A program made the position numbers and the translations under genes. This document shows, piece by piece, positions 32,823 through 41,735 of a stretch of 42,201 nucleotides of DNA. Source of the DNA: DATEZO01 sp035255485 (lineage in GTDB: Bacteria > Pseudomonadota > Gammaproteobacteria > Burkholderiales > Burkholderiaceae_D). The stretch covers positions 1 through 42,201 of the forward strand of contig DATEZO010000315.1 of assembly GCA_035255485.1 (NCBI GenBank), given 5' to 3'. Position 1 is the first letter of the stretch. The number at the start of each line of letters is the position of its first letter. Below the pieces are notes generated by a model. It saw only the letters and a program-made list of their open reading frames with translations. It was not told the origin of the DNA and did no database searches.

Positions 32823-34302
32823 CTCCCTCTGGAATGTTACCGGTTCGGCCTTGCCTGCCATCGCATCATTGGCCACCGTTCCCTTACTAATAGGCGCGTT
32901 GGGAGTCGAGGGATACGGTATCGTTACCATCGTCAGTTCCATCATTGGATACTTCGCCATACTCGATATCAACTTGAGCGCTGGCGCCATCAAATATCTT
33001 GCAGAGAGCGATGCCGCAGGTGATCGGATGCGCTTTGCAGAAACATTCTGGTTCGGGATGTTTTTTTATGGTTTGCTTGGAATCTTCGGCGCCATTTTCA
33101 TTTTCTTTGGCGCCAACTGGCTAGCGTTGCATTTTTTCGATTTGCCTGCCGGCGTCCGTGAGCCGGCTTCTCTTGCTTTAAAAATTGGTGCGCTCGGATT
33201 TGCTTTATCGCAAATGCAAAGTTATCTGATTGTCGTACCACAATCGCTGCAACGCTACGATCGTTCCGCGCAAAGCGAGGCGTTGTTTGGCGTATTTGTA
33301 AATGTCGCTTCTGTCATTGCTGCGCTGGCAGGGGGCGGAATTCCTGGTGTTATTGCCATACGAGTTTTTGTATCCGCACTGAATGTCGTCTATTTAGCTG
33401 TACTAATTCATAAAATGAAGCTTAGCGTGGGGTTTCGCTGGCCTCGTAAAGAGGTGCGACACGCACTGTCATCGTTCAGCGCCTACGCATACCTTAGCAA
33501 GCTCGCATCAACCTTGCATCAGCATGGCGACAAGCTGGTGATCGGCGCTCTGGCAGGCCCAACCGCTCTCACTTTTTACGCTGTCCCGGCAACACTGGCC
33601 AGCCGTATCCTCGGTCTTACTTATCGTCTATCCAGCGTTATCTACCCAAGAGCAAGCGCTTTGGCGGCGTCGGAACGAATCAATGAATTACATCCAATTT
33701 ATGTCGATACTATACGATATGTCACCTACATAAACCTGATGGCGCTTGGCATTATTGTGCTGGCCGGCGATGAATTTCTGCGCCACTGGGTGGGAGAAGC
33801 TTTCGTTACTAAAGGATACCCAGTATTGATTCTCATGACGATTGCCCTACTGGTCGACTCTGTCACCAATGTGCCATCGCTAGTCAATGACGCGCTCGGC
33901 CATCCTCGTGTTACCGGCCGTTTCGCATTGGCACGCGGGATTGTCGGCGTCAGCTTCGTTTATTTCGGCGTCTCGTACGCAGGCATTACGGGAGCGGCCG
34001 TCGCGCATTTAATTGCTGCATGTGCATTAAGCGCATTGTTCATGTGGTTCGTGCATGGACGAACCGTACCTATTACGCTCCATGCCACTGTGCGTGAAGG
34101 GCTGGGCCGCAGCATCGCCATCGGTTCTTTCATCTTTGGGCTTCTATTTCCCCTTAAATGGATTTTCCCGTCTGGCTTGTTCAGCACCGCCCTGATTGTA
34201 TCGACAGCCCTTTTGGCACTGACATTGGCTGGATTCGCATTTATCGTATCTGTTGACGAACGCGCTGCGCTGCTTTCAATGGCGAGACGCCTGCGTAACT
34301 AA
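32809..34302 (+). CDS. Polysaccharide flippase (Wzx/MATE-like)
   Basis: A 497-residue membrane protein with about 12-14 helices, of the polysaccharide-biosynthesis (Wzx/RfbX) superfamily, which moves undecaprenyl-linked repeat units to the periplasmic face. It begins MLLRNSLWNVTGSALPAIASLATVPLLIGALGVEGYG, the usual N-terminal pattern; SKLASTLHQHGDKLVIGALAGPTALTFYAVPATLASRI (about 228-265) is another family-like stretch. The start lies within the end of the wzy-like gene. Together they identify a Wzx/Wzy-dependent pathway rather than an ABC-transporter route. Confidence 0.9.
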   Translation: MLLRNSLWNVTGSALPAIASLATVPLLIGALGVEGYGIVTIVSSIIGYFAILDINLSAGAIKYLAESDAAGDRMRFAETFWFGMFFYGLLGIFGAIFIFFGANWLALHFFDLPAGVREPASLALKIGALGFALSQMQSYLIVVPQSLQRYDRSAQSEALFGVFVNVASVIAALAGGGIPGVIAIRVFVSALNVVYLAVLIHKMKLSVGFRWPRKEVRHALSSFSAYAYLSKLASTLHQHGDKLVIGALAGPTALTFYAVPATLASRILGLTYRLSSVIYPRASALAASERINELHPIYVDTIRYVTYINLMALGIIVLAGDEFLRHWVGEAFVTKGYPVLILMTIALLVDSVTNVPSLVNDALGHPRVTGRFALARGIVGVSFVYFGVSYAGITGAAVAHLIAACALSALFMWFVHGRTVPITLHATVREGLGRSIAIGSFIFGLLFPLKWIFPSGLFSTALIVSTALLALTLAGFAFIVSVDERAALLSMARRLRN

Positions 34303-34313
34303 CTCCAGTTTTT

Positions 34314-35543
34314 ATGCGAATTCTCATCGTTAGCGAAGATATCCCTTATCCGAACATGGGTGGTCTGGCAAAACACGTTCTCAATCTTGCCCGGGCATTG
34401 GTGCGGGCGGGGCATGAAGTGGATCTGCTGGGAGGGAATCAGCATCCGATTGAAGTGGCTAGCGAAGAAGGTGTTTTTGGCGGGCGTTTTTTTGGCGAAT
34501 TGAACGGACATCTGGCGGGCTGGAAGGAAACCAAACTTGGCATGTTTCTGCCACCACGGCGCAAGTGGGTCGCCAGGCATTTTGCGCGCATCATTCTTCG
34601 TCATGCACCCGGCTATGATGTCATTCATTATCACGGACATGTTCCAAATGTGGCGCGTTATATTCCGCCTTCTGTCAATTTTGTGCAGACTCGCCATGAC
34701 CATGGTAGCGAATGCCTGATCAGCACCCGCTTTCGCAATAATGCCATATGCGAGGCTGTCGAAGCCTCCGAATGTGCGCATTGCATGGCGCAGCACCCGA
34801 ATGCATTGCAGCGTGCGGTATCGACGATAGCTGTGGCGCATTTCAGGAAAGACGTGGCAGAAGGGTTCCGTCGCCATAAGACCGTGTTCGTTTCCGACAT
34901 GCTAAGAAGGAACTTTTCCCGGACGCTGGGGCGTGACCATTGGGGTGCAGTCGTGCATAACTTTGTGGACATTACAAAGCTGCAGGATGCATGTAGATCA
35001 CTCGGTACGCCCTTGTCCGACGACGAGATACGTGTATTTATTGCAGGTAAATTCTATCCTGCCAAAGGCATAGAACCATTTCTCCGCGAGCTTGTTCCGC
35101 GCCTTCCCAAAAACATGCACATCACTTTGGCTGGAGACGGTGTTGACGAGGAACGCTTGCGGGCAGAATTCGAAAGTGAGCAAATCCAGTTCCTTGGCTG
35201 GCGCAGCTCCGAAGAGACATTGAAAATGGCAGCAAATGCAAATGCAATTGTAGTACCGTCGGTATGGGAAGATCCCTGCCCCACTACCATTTTCGAAGGT
35301 TTGCTGCTTGGGAAAATGACATTTGCATTAGCGCGCGGCGGAACACCGGAGCTTGAAATTTACGCCGTTGTGCCAGGCCAGTTGCGCTTACATACCGATA
35401 TGCAGTCTCTGGTAACGGATTTGATTTCACTGAATTCCGATGCAAGCTTCTCGCCGCCATCCCAAACGGCAGGCAATTCCGATTCTGCCGCCGAAAAGCT
35501 GCTGCAAATTTATCGCTTGCCTCCCGGCCGACTTGTCGACTGA
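34314..35543 (+). CDS. Glycosyltransferase family 4
   Basis: A 409-residue retaining GT-B transferase, acting at the cytoplasmic face on the lipid-linked acceptor. N-terminal MRILIVSEDIPYPNMGGLAKHVLNLARALVRAGHEVDLL holds the Gly-rich acceptor loop. The C-terminal donor domain starts near 235 (IRVFIAGKFYPAKGIEPFL) and has the EX7E-type region PSVWEDPCPTTIFEGLLLGK (about 309-328). A cysteine group (CLISTRFRNNAICE and ECAHC, about 131-156) resembles one in the GT4 at 39812. The donor sugar cannot be read from sequence. It begins 11 bases after the flippase. Confidence 0.92.
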   Translation: MRILIVSEDIPYPNMGGLAKHVLNLARALVRAGHEVDLLGGNQHPIEVASEEGVFGGRFFGELNGHLAGWKETKLGMFLPPRRKWVARHFARIILRHAPGYDVIHYHGHVPNVARYIPPSVNFVQTRHDHGSECLISTRFRNNAICEAVEASECAHCMAQHPNALQRAVSTIAVAHFRKDVAEGFRRHKTVFVSDMLRRNFSRTLGRDHWGAVVHNFVDITKLQDACRSLGTPLSDDEIRVFIAGKFYPAKGIEPFLRELVPRLPKNMHITLAGDGVDEERLRAEFESEQIQFLGWRSSEETLKMAANANAIVVPSVWEDPCPTTIFEGLLLGKMTFALARGGTPELEIYAVVPGQLRLHTDMQSLVTDLISLNSDASFSPPSQTAGNSDSAAEKLLQIYRLPPGRLVD

Positions 35544-35554
35544 TAGGTAATATC

Positions 35555-36310
35555 ATGCCAACCGTTTTTTCGATCATCACTTGCACCCGGAATAGCATCG
35601 ATTATCTTGAAAACTCCATAGCCTCGGTCTTGATGCAGGACTATCCCGATGTTGAATATATTTTCGTGGATGGCGGATCGACTGACGGCACTCTGGAGCA
35701 GATTCATGCATTACGCAGGCCGTATCGACTTATCGAGAATATTCGCGGAGGCATCAGCCGGGCAATGAATGAAGGCATGCGAATCGCAACCGGCGATGTT
35801 GTCGCTCACTTGCACTCGGATGATTACTATTTGCGTCCTGATGCACTGTCGATTGTGGCGCACCATCTTGAGGCAAGCGGCCGTAACTGGCTATTTGGGC
35901 GCATCATGCAAGATAGGGAAGGTCACCTGTTTCCAGAGGATTTCAACGCACCTCGATACAGTTTTTCACGCCTATTACGGCGTAATTTCATTCCCCATCC
36001 CGCCACGTTTGTACGTCGGGAATTAATGATACGTGCCGGCGGCTTCGATCCGGCTTTCAAATATGCGATGGATTACGATCTCTGGCTGAAGCTCGGGCGC
36101 CTGGAAACTCCGGTACAACTGGACCAGGCACTTACTGCATTTCGCGTACATCAAGGCAGCACCTCTACGTTGAATCATTTAGCCGCACTGGAAGAAGACT
36201 TCCGTGTAAGGCTTATGCACGCAGGGGCTAATCCACTCGTGCGCAGCATGCATTTCGCAAGATATCTGGTGCGACGTCAGCGTGCCCTGCAAGCCGGAGC
36301 ATCGAAATGA
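35555..36310 (+). CDS. Glycosyltransferase family 2 (WcaA-like)
   Basis: A 251-residue inverting GT-A transferase. FSIITCTRNSIDYLENSIASV (5-25) is the typical start; VDGGSTDGT (38-46) and the metal-binding HSDDYY (86-91) are present; the ED-like catalytic area is MDYDLWLKLG (about 172-181). It lacks membrane helices, so it is probably a peripheral membrane enzyme. It overlaps the next GT2 gene by four bases (ATGA), so the pair is co-translated and may add consecutive sugars. Confidence 0.93.
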   Translation: MPTVFSIITCTRNSIDYLENSIASVLMQDYPDVEYIFVDGGSTDGTLEQIHALRRPYRLIENIRGGISRAMNEGMRIATGDVVAHLHSDDYYLRPDALSIVAHHLEASGRNWLFGRIMQDREGHLFPEDFNAPRYSFSRLLRRNFIPHPATFVRRELMIRAGGFDPAFKYAMDYDLWLKLGRLETPVQLDQALTAFRVHQGSTSTLNHLAALEEDFRVRLMHAGANPLVRSMHFARYLVRRQRALQAGASK

Positions 36311-37164
36311 GGACTACAGTTTTTTCCCTTATTCTGGCAACAGTGAGACGCACAAAAGAGCTGGACCGTCTTTTCAATACGCTGGCGGCGCAAACTTTCC
36401 TTGATTTCGAAGTAATCGTTGTTGACCAGAATATCGACAATCGTCTGACACCGCACCTGGAACGAGCGAGCAGCCTTGGTATCGTTGTAAAGCATATCAA
36501 GCACCATCCGCCGAATCTAGCAGCAGCACGCAATGCCGGCATCGAAATCGCAACAGGAGAATGGCTCGGATTCCCCGATGACGACTGCTGGTATGACGCG
36601 CGAACGCTGGAAAAACTGACGACTTGCTTCAAGAGCAGTAAAAAGCCGGCCGGCGTCATCATCCGATGGGCGGAACAAGGTGAGCCGCCTGTGGCCGTGC
36701 CGCAGTTAAGTTGGCTGCGATCACGTGCGTTTCGTGATATTCCGGTCAGCTCTATCACGCTTTTTATTCAGCGCGATTTGTTTGACAGGGTTGGCGGTTT
36801 TGATCCGCGTTTCGGCGTCGGCCAGTGGTTTGGCGCCGCAGAAGAAACTGATCTCGTATTTCGCATCTTGCAGGCCAACGCTTTGGTTGCGTATGAGCCG
36901 GCAGCAAAAGTGCATCATTCTATCAATTCAGACCAGTCCGTTGCAGATCCACAGGCACGATTCATTGCCAGATGTCGTGCACGTGGCACCGGTGCACTCT
37001 ATGCAAAACATGGATTGCCTGCATGGGTTATCTTGCGCGGCCTGGCTGCACCGGTATTGCGGCCTTTGCTGAGAGGCGAGTTCGGCACCGGCCTAGCGCA
37101 TGGTTGCGCAATAACGCTTGGCCGCCTCGACGGATTGCTGGGGTGGAAACGCCGCCACCAATGA
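36307..37164 (+). CDS. Glycosyltransferase family 2
   Basis: A 285-residue GT-A transferase. N-terminal FSLILATVRRTKELDRLFNTLAAQTF is the nucleotide-binding strand-helix; VVDQN (38-42) and the DxD-type FPDDDCWYD (about 93-101) follow; GAAEETDLVFRIL (about 176-188) is the acceptor-side ED motif. The C-terminal third has hydrophobic and basic helices that could anchor it at the membrane. It starts inside the stop of the previous GT2 gene. The sugar is unknown. Confidence 0.92.
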   Translation: MRTTVFSLILATVRRTKELDRLFNTLAAQTFLDFEVIVVDQNIDNRLTPHLERASSLGIVVKHIKHHPPNLAAARNAGIEIATGEWLGFPDDDCWYDARTLEKLTTCFKSSKKPAGVIIRWAEQGEPPVAVPQLSWLRSRAFRDIPVSSITLFIQRDLFDRVGGFDPRFGVGQWFGAAEETDLVFRILQANALVAYEPAAKVHHSINSDQSVADPQARFIARCRARGTGALYAKHGLPAWVILRGLAAPVLRPLLRGEFGTGLAHGCAITLGRLDGLLGWKRRHQ

Positions 37165-37348
37165 ACAGAGCATGCTTCACTACACAAGGATGTGATGGGT
37201 TGCATCGATCGGCATGCATATTGCTATATTCAAAGCGATGCCGCTCGCATTGCACTGCGATGAAATAAAGCACACACCATTATTGATAAGTCTTGGAATT
37301 TTTCATGCTGGTGCCGCTGCCGGCTAACCTGGCAAGGAGAACAGATTC

Positions 37349-38668
37349 GTGCCTGATCCAAGTATTGAAATACGAGGTAAATACGCATCTTTCCTGCTGG
37401 TGCAATCAAATGCATTCAAGCGATTGATGCAGCGGTGCCATGCCCAGATAGATAATTTCACGCCCGAAGAACCCTCCGATGGCTTGATTTCCACGTTTCG
37501 TCAACTCTTGGGTTCACGGAGAAGGAAAAAGCATCTCAGCTTGAATGCGCAGCCACGCGTAGTCATTGTCGAAAGGCAGCTGCTCCATTATCGCGTTCCG
37601 TTTTACCAGTATCTGCGTGCATTGATGAAAAGTGAGGGCATCGAACTGCTATTACTGGTTGGCGAGGGAACGTCAGATGAAAAAATGAAAATGGATGAAC
37701 GATCGCTGGATTGGGCAATCAGGATACCAACACGCTATTTTCTCCGAAACCGTGTGTGCTGGCAGCCCTTTGGGGTCTATGCACGTGATGCAGACATGGT
37801 CATCGTGATGCATGAGAATAAATTGATATATAACTTCTGGCTGATGTCATTCGGGCGGCCGCGACGACTCGCATTCTGGGGTCATGGCCGCAATATGCAA
37901 TCGGCACGGCCAGATGGCCTCAAGGAGCGAGTCAAACGCTGGACTGTTACCAAAGTTGATTGGTGGTTTGCGTATACCGAATCAAGCGCGATACTCATTA
38001 ATAATGCCGGGTTTCCGTGCACGCATACGACCATAGTGGAAAATGCAATCGACACCAATGAAATGTCGGCGCTTTGCAAAAGTGTGAGCGCCGATGACTG
38101 TCAGCAGTTGCGTGTTAGATTGAATCTGGAAAACGGGCCGGTTGGCTTGTATCTTGGATCGCTTTATCAGGAAAAACGTCTTGCTTTCCTGCTCGATGCA
38201 GCCAGGAAGATTCGAGATGTCATACCGGAATTCCAGTTATTGGTGGCAGGCGCCGGGCCGGAGCAGTCAATGATCGAGACGGCGGCTATGAAATACGCTT
38301 GGGTACATTACATTGGTCCTCTGCAAGGTCGCAATAAAGCCGAGATATTGATGCTTGCCGATATCATGCTGAACCCCGGGCTGGTAGGGTTAGGAATTCT
38401 TGATTCTTTTGTCAGCGGCACGCCAATGTTTACCACGAACTGCGGCCTGCATTCACCAGAAATTTCTTACATGATATCAGGCAGAAACGGCGTCATGACC
38501 GATAACAGCGTTGATGCCTTTGCAAATGCAGTCATTACTGCGTTATCCAATCCTGCACTTCTCACTCAATTGGAAAAAGAAGCACTCTCGACTGCACCAC
38601 GCTACACCATTGAGAACATGGCCCGTCGAATATGCAATGGCATCATGACATGTCTCTCAACTGTATAA
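37349..38668 (+). CDS. Glycosyltransferase family 4 with N-terminal extension
   Basis: A 439-residue GT-B protein. The GTG at 37349 is chosen because AAGGAGA lies nine bases before it. About 65 residues without a recognisable domain precede the core strand RVVIVERQLLHYRVPFYQYL (about 67-86). The donor domain begins near 268 (PVGLYLGSLYQEKRLAFLLDAA), followed by PEFQLLVAGAGPEQ. The usual EX7E is weak here (NPGLVGLGILDSFVSGTP, about 346-363), so activity or donor may differ from typical members. A 184-base gap separates it from the GT2 pair. Confidence 0.88.
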   Translation: MPDPSIEIRGKYASFLLVQSNAFKRLMQRCHAQIDNFTPEEPSDGLISTFRQLLGSRRRKKHLSLNAQPRVVIVERQLLHYRVPFYQYLRALMKSEGIELLLLVGEGTSDEKMKMDERSLDWAIRIPTRYFLRNRVCWQPFGVYARDADMVIVMHENKLIYNFWLMSFGRPRRLAFWGHGRNMQSARPDGLKERVKRWTVTKVDWWFAYTESSAILINNAGFPCTHTTIVENAIDTNEMSALCKSVSADDCQQLRVRLNLENGPVGLYLGSLYQEKRLAFLLDAARKIRDVIPEFQLLVAGAGPEQSMIETAAMKYAWVHYIGPLQGRNKAEILMLADIMLNPGLVGLGILDSFVSGTPMFTTNCGLHSPEISYMISGRNGVMTDNSVDAFANAVITALSNPALLTQLEKEALSTAPRYTIENMARRICNGIMTCLSTV

Positions 38669-38724
38669 CTCAGCCGTCCATAAAACCATTACCCATTACC
38701 GCCAGCAATCAAGGAGGGTTAAAA

Positions 38725-39459
38725 ATGAATGCCGTGTTTTCCTGTTCCATAGACGATGGGCACCCATTCGACACAAGAGCTGCTGAATTATTGGAGAAAA
38801 ACGGCTTGAACGCCACTTTCTTTATTCCCATAAAAAATCGGGAGTGCATGAAAGTCATGACGAAAAGTGAAATTTGCGAAATCGGGCAACGCTTTGAAAT
38901 CGGATCACATACATATGATCATTGTTTCCTGAAAGATCTGCCGATCAGCGAAGCACGTCGCCAGATTTATGAAGGGAAAATTCACCTGGAAAATATACTG
39001 GGTAAAAAAGTGAATGGCTTCTGCTACCCAGGTGGAAAATACAGAAGCGAGCACGCTGACATCGTTGCGTCTGCAGGGTTTCGATATGCGAGAACCACGG
39101 TGAACTTATGCCTGGATGCCGGTGATCGTCCCTTCGAAATGCCGACCACATGTCAATTCTACCCGCACAACCGGGATGTATATCTGCGTAACTTCATCAA
39201 AGGCGGAAACTGGCTCCGGCGGCAAAAATGCTTGAGACTCGCACTACAGCATGAGAATTGGATCAATCGTTTATACGCGCTCTTTGCTTATTCAATCGAA
39301 TACGAGGCTGTATTTCATTTATGGGGACACTGCAAGGACATTGATGAACTCGGCGCATGGAAGGAATTTGATCGCTTTCTGGCGCATGTAGCCTCTTTGG
39401 TGTCTCCAGAAAACCGGTTGAGCAACGAACAATTGGCCACCAGAAGTTTCACACATTAA
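38725..39459 (+). CDS. Polysaccharide deacetylase (NodB/CE4 family)
   Basis: Removes acetyl groups from N-acetylated sugars, presumably on the polymer or a lipid-linked intermediate. Start at ATG 38725, with a near-perfect AAGGAGGG upstream; an upstream extension of the frame overlaps the previous gene and is discounted. The 244 residues hold the CE4 motifs: SIDDG with Asp10/Asp11, the metal-binding SHTYDH (His62, His66), YPGGKYR (101-107), and a late HLWGH (about 204). No signal peptide is seen, so it seems cytoplasmic, which fits action on an intermediate before flipping. Length is typical of a single CE4 domain. Confidence 0.92.
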   Translation: MNAVFSCSIDDGHPFDTRAAELLEKNGLNATFFIPIKNRECMKVMTKSEICEIGQRFEIGSHTYDHCFLKDLPISEARRQIYEGKIHLENILGKKVNGFCYPGGKYRSEHADIVASAGFRYARTTVNLCLDAGDRPFEMPTTCQFYPHNRDVYLRNFIKGGNWLRRQKCLRLALQHENWINRLYALFAYSIEYEAVFHLWGHCKDIDELGAWKEFDRFLAHVASLVSPENRLSNEQLATRSFTH

Positions 39460-39811
39460 GTTTTCATGTATCGATTGCTATTCCAGCTTGCAGCACATAT
39501 TCCCGTATGTCTTCGCCTGCTTTGTTATGACGTTTGTCAATATGCGCCAAGTGCATGGCGGGTCAAATAGTAAAAAACCTGTAATGCAATCACTTGCGAA
39601 AGAATCCTATCTATCCATCATGCGCATGACAATAAAGATCGATCTACATCGATACCGTCATGGACGCTTCAAATCGAACGGAGCAACAGCATCGCGTGTT
39701 TTGCTGCTGCGAGCTTGTCTTCATAAGCGTATCTGTTTATGAATTCAGGAAATGGCGACATTTGCATAGCAGCGTTCTGATAGAGCCAAATTTTTTATAT
39801 TGCGATTTCCC
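39460..39811. other. Intergenic region inside the polysaccharide cluster (352 bases)
   Basis: No gene credited. A frame at 39488-39742 has no ribosome-binding site and no recognisable product. No terminator hairpin was seen; an internal promoter for the last two genes is possible because this is the largest gap in the cluster. Confidence 0.45.
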
Positions 39812-41011
39812 ATGAGAATTCTGGTCGCACACAACGCCTATCAATTCAGCGGCGGGGAAGATGCTGTTGTAGATGCTGAAATTGCCCTGCTTCGTGGCTA
39901 TGGTCATGATGTTGAAGTATATCGGCGCCATAACAATGAATTAAAAAACATGTCGAGGATTCAGGCGGCCGTCTCCGCCATCTGGTCCCGGCGTTCGACA
40001 ATTGAAATGGAACGAATCATTAACGTTTTCAAACCGAATGTAATTCATGCGCATAATATATTTCCACTAATTTCGCCTTCTATCTTCTGGCTGTCTGCTC
40101 GTAAAAACATCCCTATTTTGCAGACATTGCACAATTTTCGTCTTCTTTGTCCGCAAGCGACTTTTTTACGAAACGGCCATGTTTGTGAAGATTGTCTTGG
40201 GAAAATGCCGTGGCGTGCCATTCCCAGAAAATGTTATCGCAATTCAGTACTGCAATCCGGTCTTGCAGTCGGGGTCACAGGTCTGCATCGCATCCTTGGC
40301 ACATATCACCACCGCACCACTCATTACATCGTTCCCAGTGTGTTTTGTCGCGACAAGTTTGTAGCAGCCGGATTACCGGCACAGTACTTCAGTATTAAGC
40401 CTAACTTTGCCGCATCCCCCAAAGAACCCATATGGACAACCCGCAAAGGTGGAGTATTTATCGGGCGCTTATCGCCGGAAAAAGGGCTCAATGTATTATT
40501 TGCCGCTTTGAAAAAATCAAATTCGTTTCATATTCAGATTGCAGGAAGTGGTCCGCTTGAGAATTCAGTCATAAATACCTTTGGCAAGAATTACCTGGGT
40601 CATCTTTCTCATGAACAGATCATGGCGCTTTTGCAGGGGGCACAATTCCTGTTAGCTCCCAGCATATCGTATGAGACGTTCGGCCTTGCACTCATAGAAG
40701 CTTTTGCATGCGGCACACCTGTCATAGCAAGTCGGCATGGCGCATTTGCAGATCTGGTAACGGATGGGGTTACCGGTCTACTGTTCAATCCCGGCGATGC
40801 TCATGATCTTGCCGAAAAGATCGCTTGGGCAGAGTCTCATCCAGACAAAATGCTGGAAATGGGGCAATCAGCCCGTATTGACTACGAGGCAAAGTATACG
40901 CCCCAGCATAATTACAAATTACTTATCAGAATCTATGAGAATGCAATCAATACAGCCCATGGATTACGTAAAAACTCGCAAGGTACGGTCAATACTTGGC
41001 GTAGCGATTGA
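39812..41011 (+). CDS. Glycosyltransferase family 4
   Basis: A 399-residue GT-B protein from the ATG at 39812 (the TTG at 39800 is less likely). It starts MRILVAHNAYQFSGGEDAVVDAEIALL, with the family's Gly-rich loop. CPQATFLRNGHVCEDCLGK (about 112-130) is a cysteine motif common in one GT4 branch. The donor domain contains GGVFIGRLSPEKGLNVLF (about 214-231) and the EX7E region SYETFGLALIEAFACGTPVIAS (about 287-308). It overlaps the GT26 gene by about 53 bases. The sugar is unknown. Confidence 0.93.
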   Translation: MRILVAHNAYQFSGGEDAVVDAEIALLRGYGHDVEVYRRHNNELKNMSRIQAAVSAIWSRRSTIEMERIINVFKPNVIHAHNIFPLISPSIFWLSARKNIPILQTLHNFRLLCPQATFLRNGHVCEDCLGKMPWRAIPRKCYRNSVLQSGLAVGVTGLHRILGTYHHRTTHYIVPSVFCRDKFVAAGLPAQYFSIKPNFAASPKEPIWTTRKGGVFIGRLSPEKGLNVLFAALKKSNSFHIQIAGSGPLENSVINTFGKNYLGHLSHEQIMALLQGAQFLLAPSISYETFGLALIEAFACGTPVIASRHGAFADLVTDGVTGLLFNPGDAHDLAEKIAWAESHPDKMLEMGQSARIDYEAKYTPQHNYKLLIRIYENAINTAHGLRKNSQGTVNTWRSD

Positions 41012-41735
41012 CGCGCTCTCATGGGATGACGTCATTAATCGGATTCTGTTTTTGGCGGCCATTCACAAATCTTGTTACATATGTATTTGCAATGTGCATT
41101 CTGTAATTACTGCAACGCGCGATTCCGAATTTAGGCGCATTATCAATGAAGCTGATATGGCAACGCCGGACGGCGCTCCCATTGCATGGGCATTGCGCAA
41201 GCTTGGTTTTCCATCACAGCAACGTATTAACGGCCCGGATTTGATGTGGAAATATCTGTTTGTGGCACAGGAACTAGGGCATACAGTATTTTTTTATGGT
41301 AGTACTCCGGAAGTTCTGAAAAAATTACACATTAACATTTATAAAAATTTCCCCAAGCTGCAAATTGCTGGATTACATTCGCCCCCTTTTCGTATCCTTT
41401 CCAAAGAGGAAACTGATATGGAGATTGAAATGATTAATCGTTCTGGCGCCAATATTGTTTTTATTGGTTTGGGGTGCCCTAAGCAAGAAAAATGGATGGC
41501 TGCTCATTGCGGTTATGTAAATGCCGTCATGGTAGGAGTCGGTGCTGCATTCGATTATCATTCCGGCGCACTCAAAAGGGCCCCACTCTGGTGGCAGCAC
41601 AATGGAATGGAATGGCTTTATAGGCTTTTTTTGGAGCCTCGTCGATTATTTGTTCGCTACTTGGTTACCAACACATTGTTCATTATTAAATTTTCATGGC
41701 AATTAATTCATGAAAAAATTCTTAAATTAACCTGA
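40959..41735 (+). CDS. WecG/TagA/CpsF family glycosyltransferase (GT26)
   Basis: Adds a sugar such as N-acetylmannosaminuronate or glucose to a lipid-linked acceptor. Start placed at ATG 40959 (258 residues), with 40941 as alternative; the open frame further upstream lies inside the GT4 gene and is not homologous. Family features: RSILGVAIDALSWDDVINRIL (10-30), TPDGAPIAWALRKLG (69-83), RINGPDLMWKYL (89-100), FFYGSTPEVL (about 110-119) and GLGCPKQEKWMA (about 168-179). C-terminal RAPLWWQHNGMEWLYRLFLEPRRL-type sequence, about 208-231, is the membrane-associating tail. It is the last gene of the cluster in view. Confidence 0.93.
   Translation: MDYVKTRKVRSILGVAIDALSWDDVINRILFLAAIHKSCYICICNVHSVITATRDSEFRRIINEADMATPDGAPIAWALRKLGFPSQQRINGPDLMWKYLFVAQELGHTVFFYGSTPEVLKKLHINIYKNFPKLQIAGLHSPPFRILSKEETDMEIEMINRSGANIVFIGLGCPKQEKWMAAHCGYVNAVMVGVGAAFDYHSGALKRAPLWWQHNGMEWLYRLFLEPRRLFVRYLVTNTLFIIKFSWQLIHEKILKLT

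Noticed and set aside
39488..39742. 84-codon frame between the deacetylase and the last GT4
   Set aside because: No ribosome-binding site, no recognisable domain, and mixed composition; treated as non-coding.
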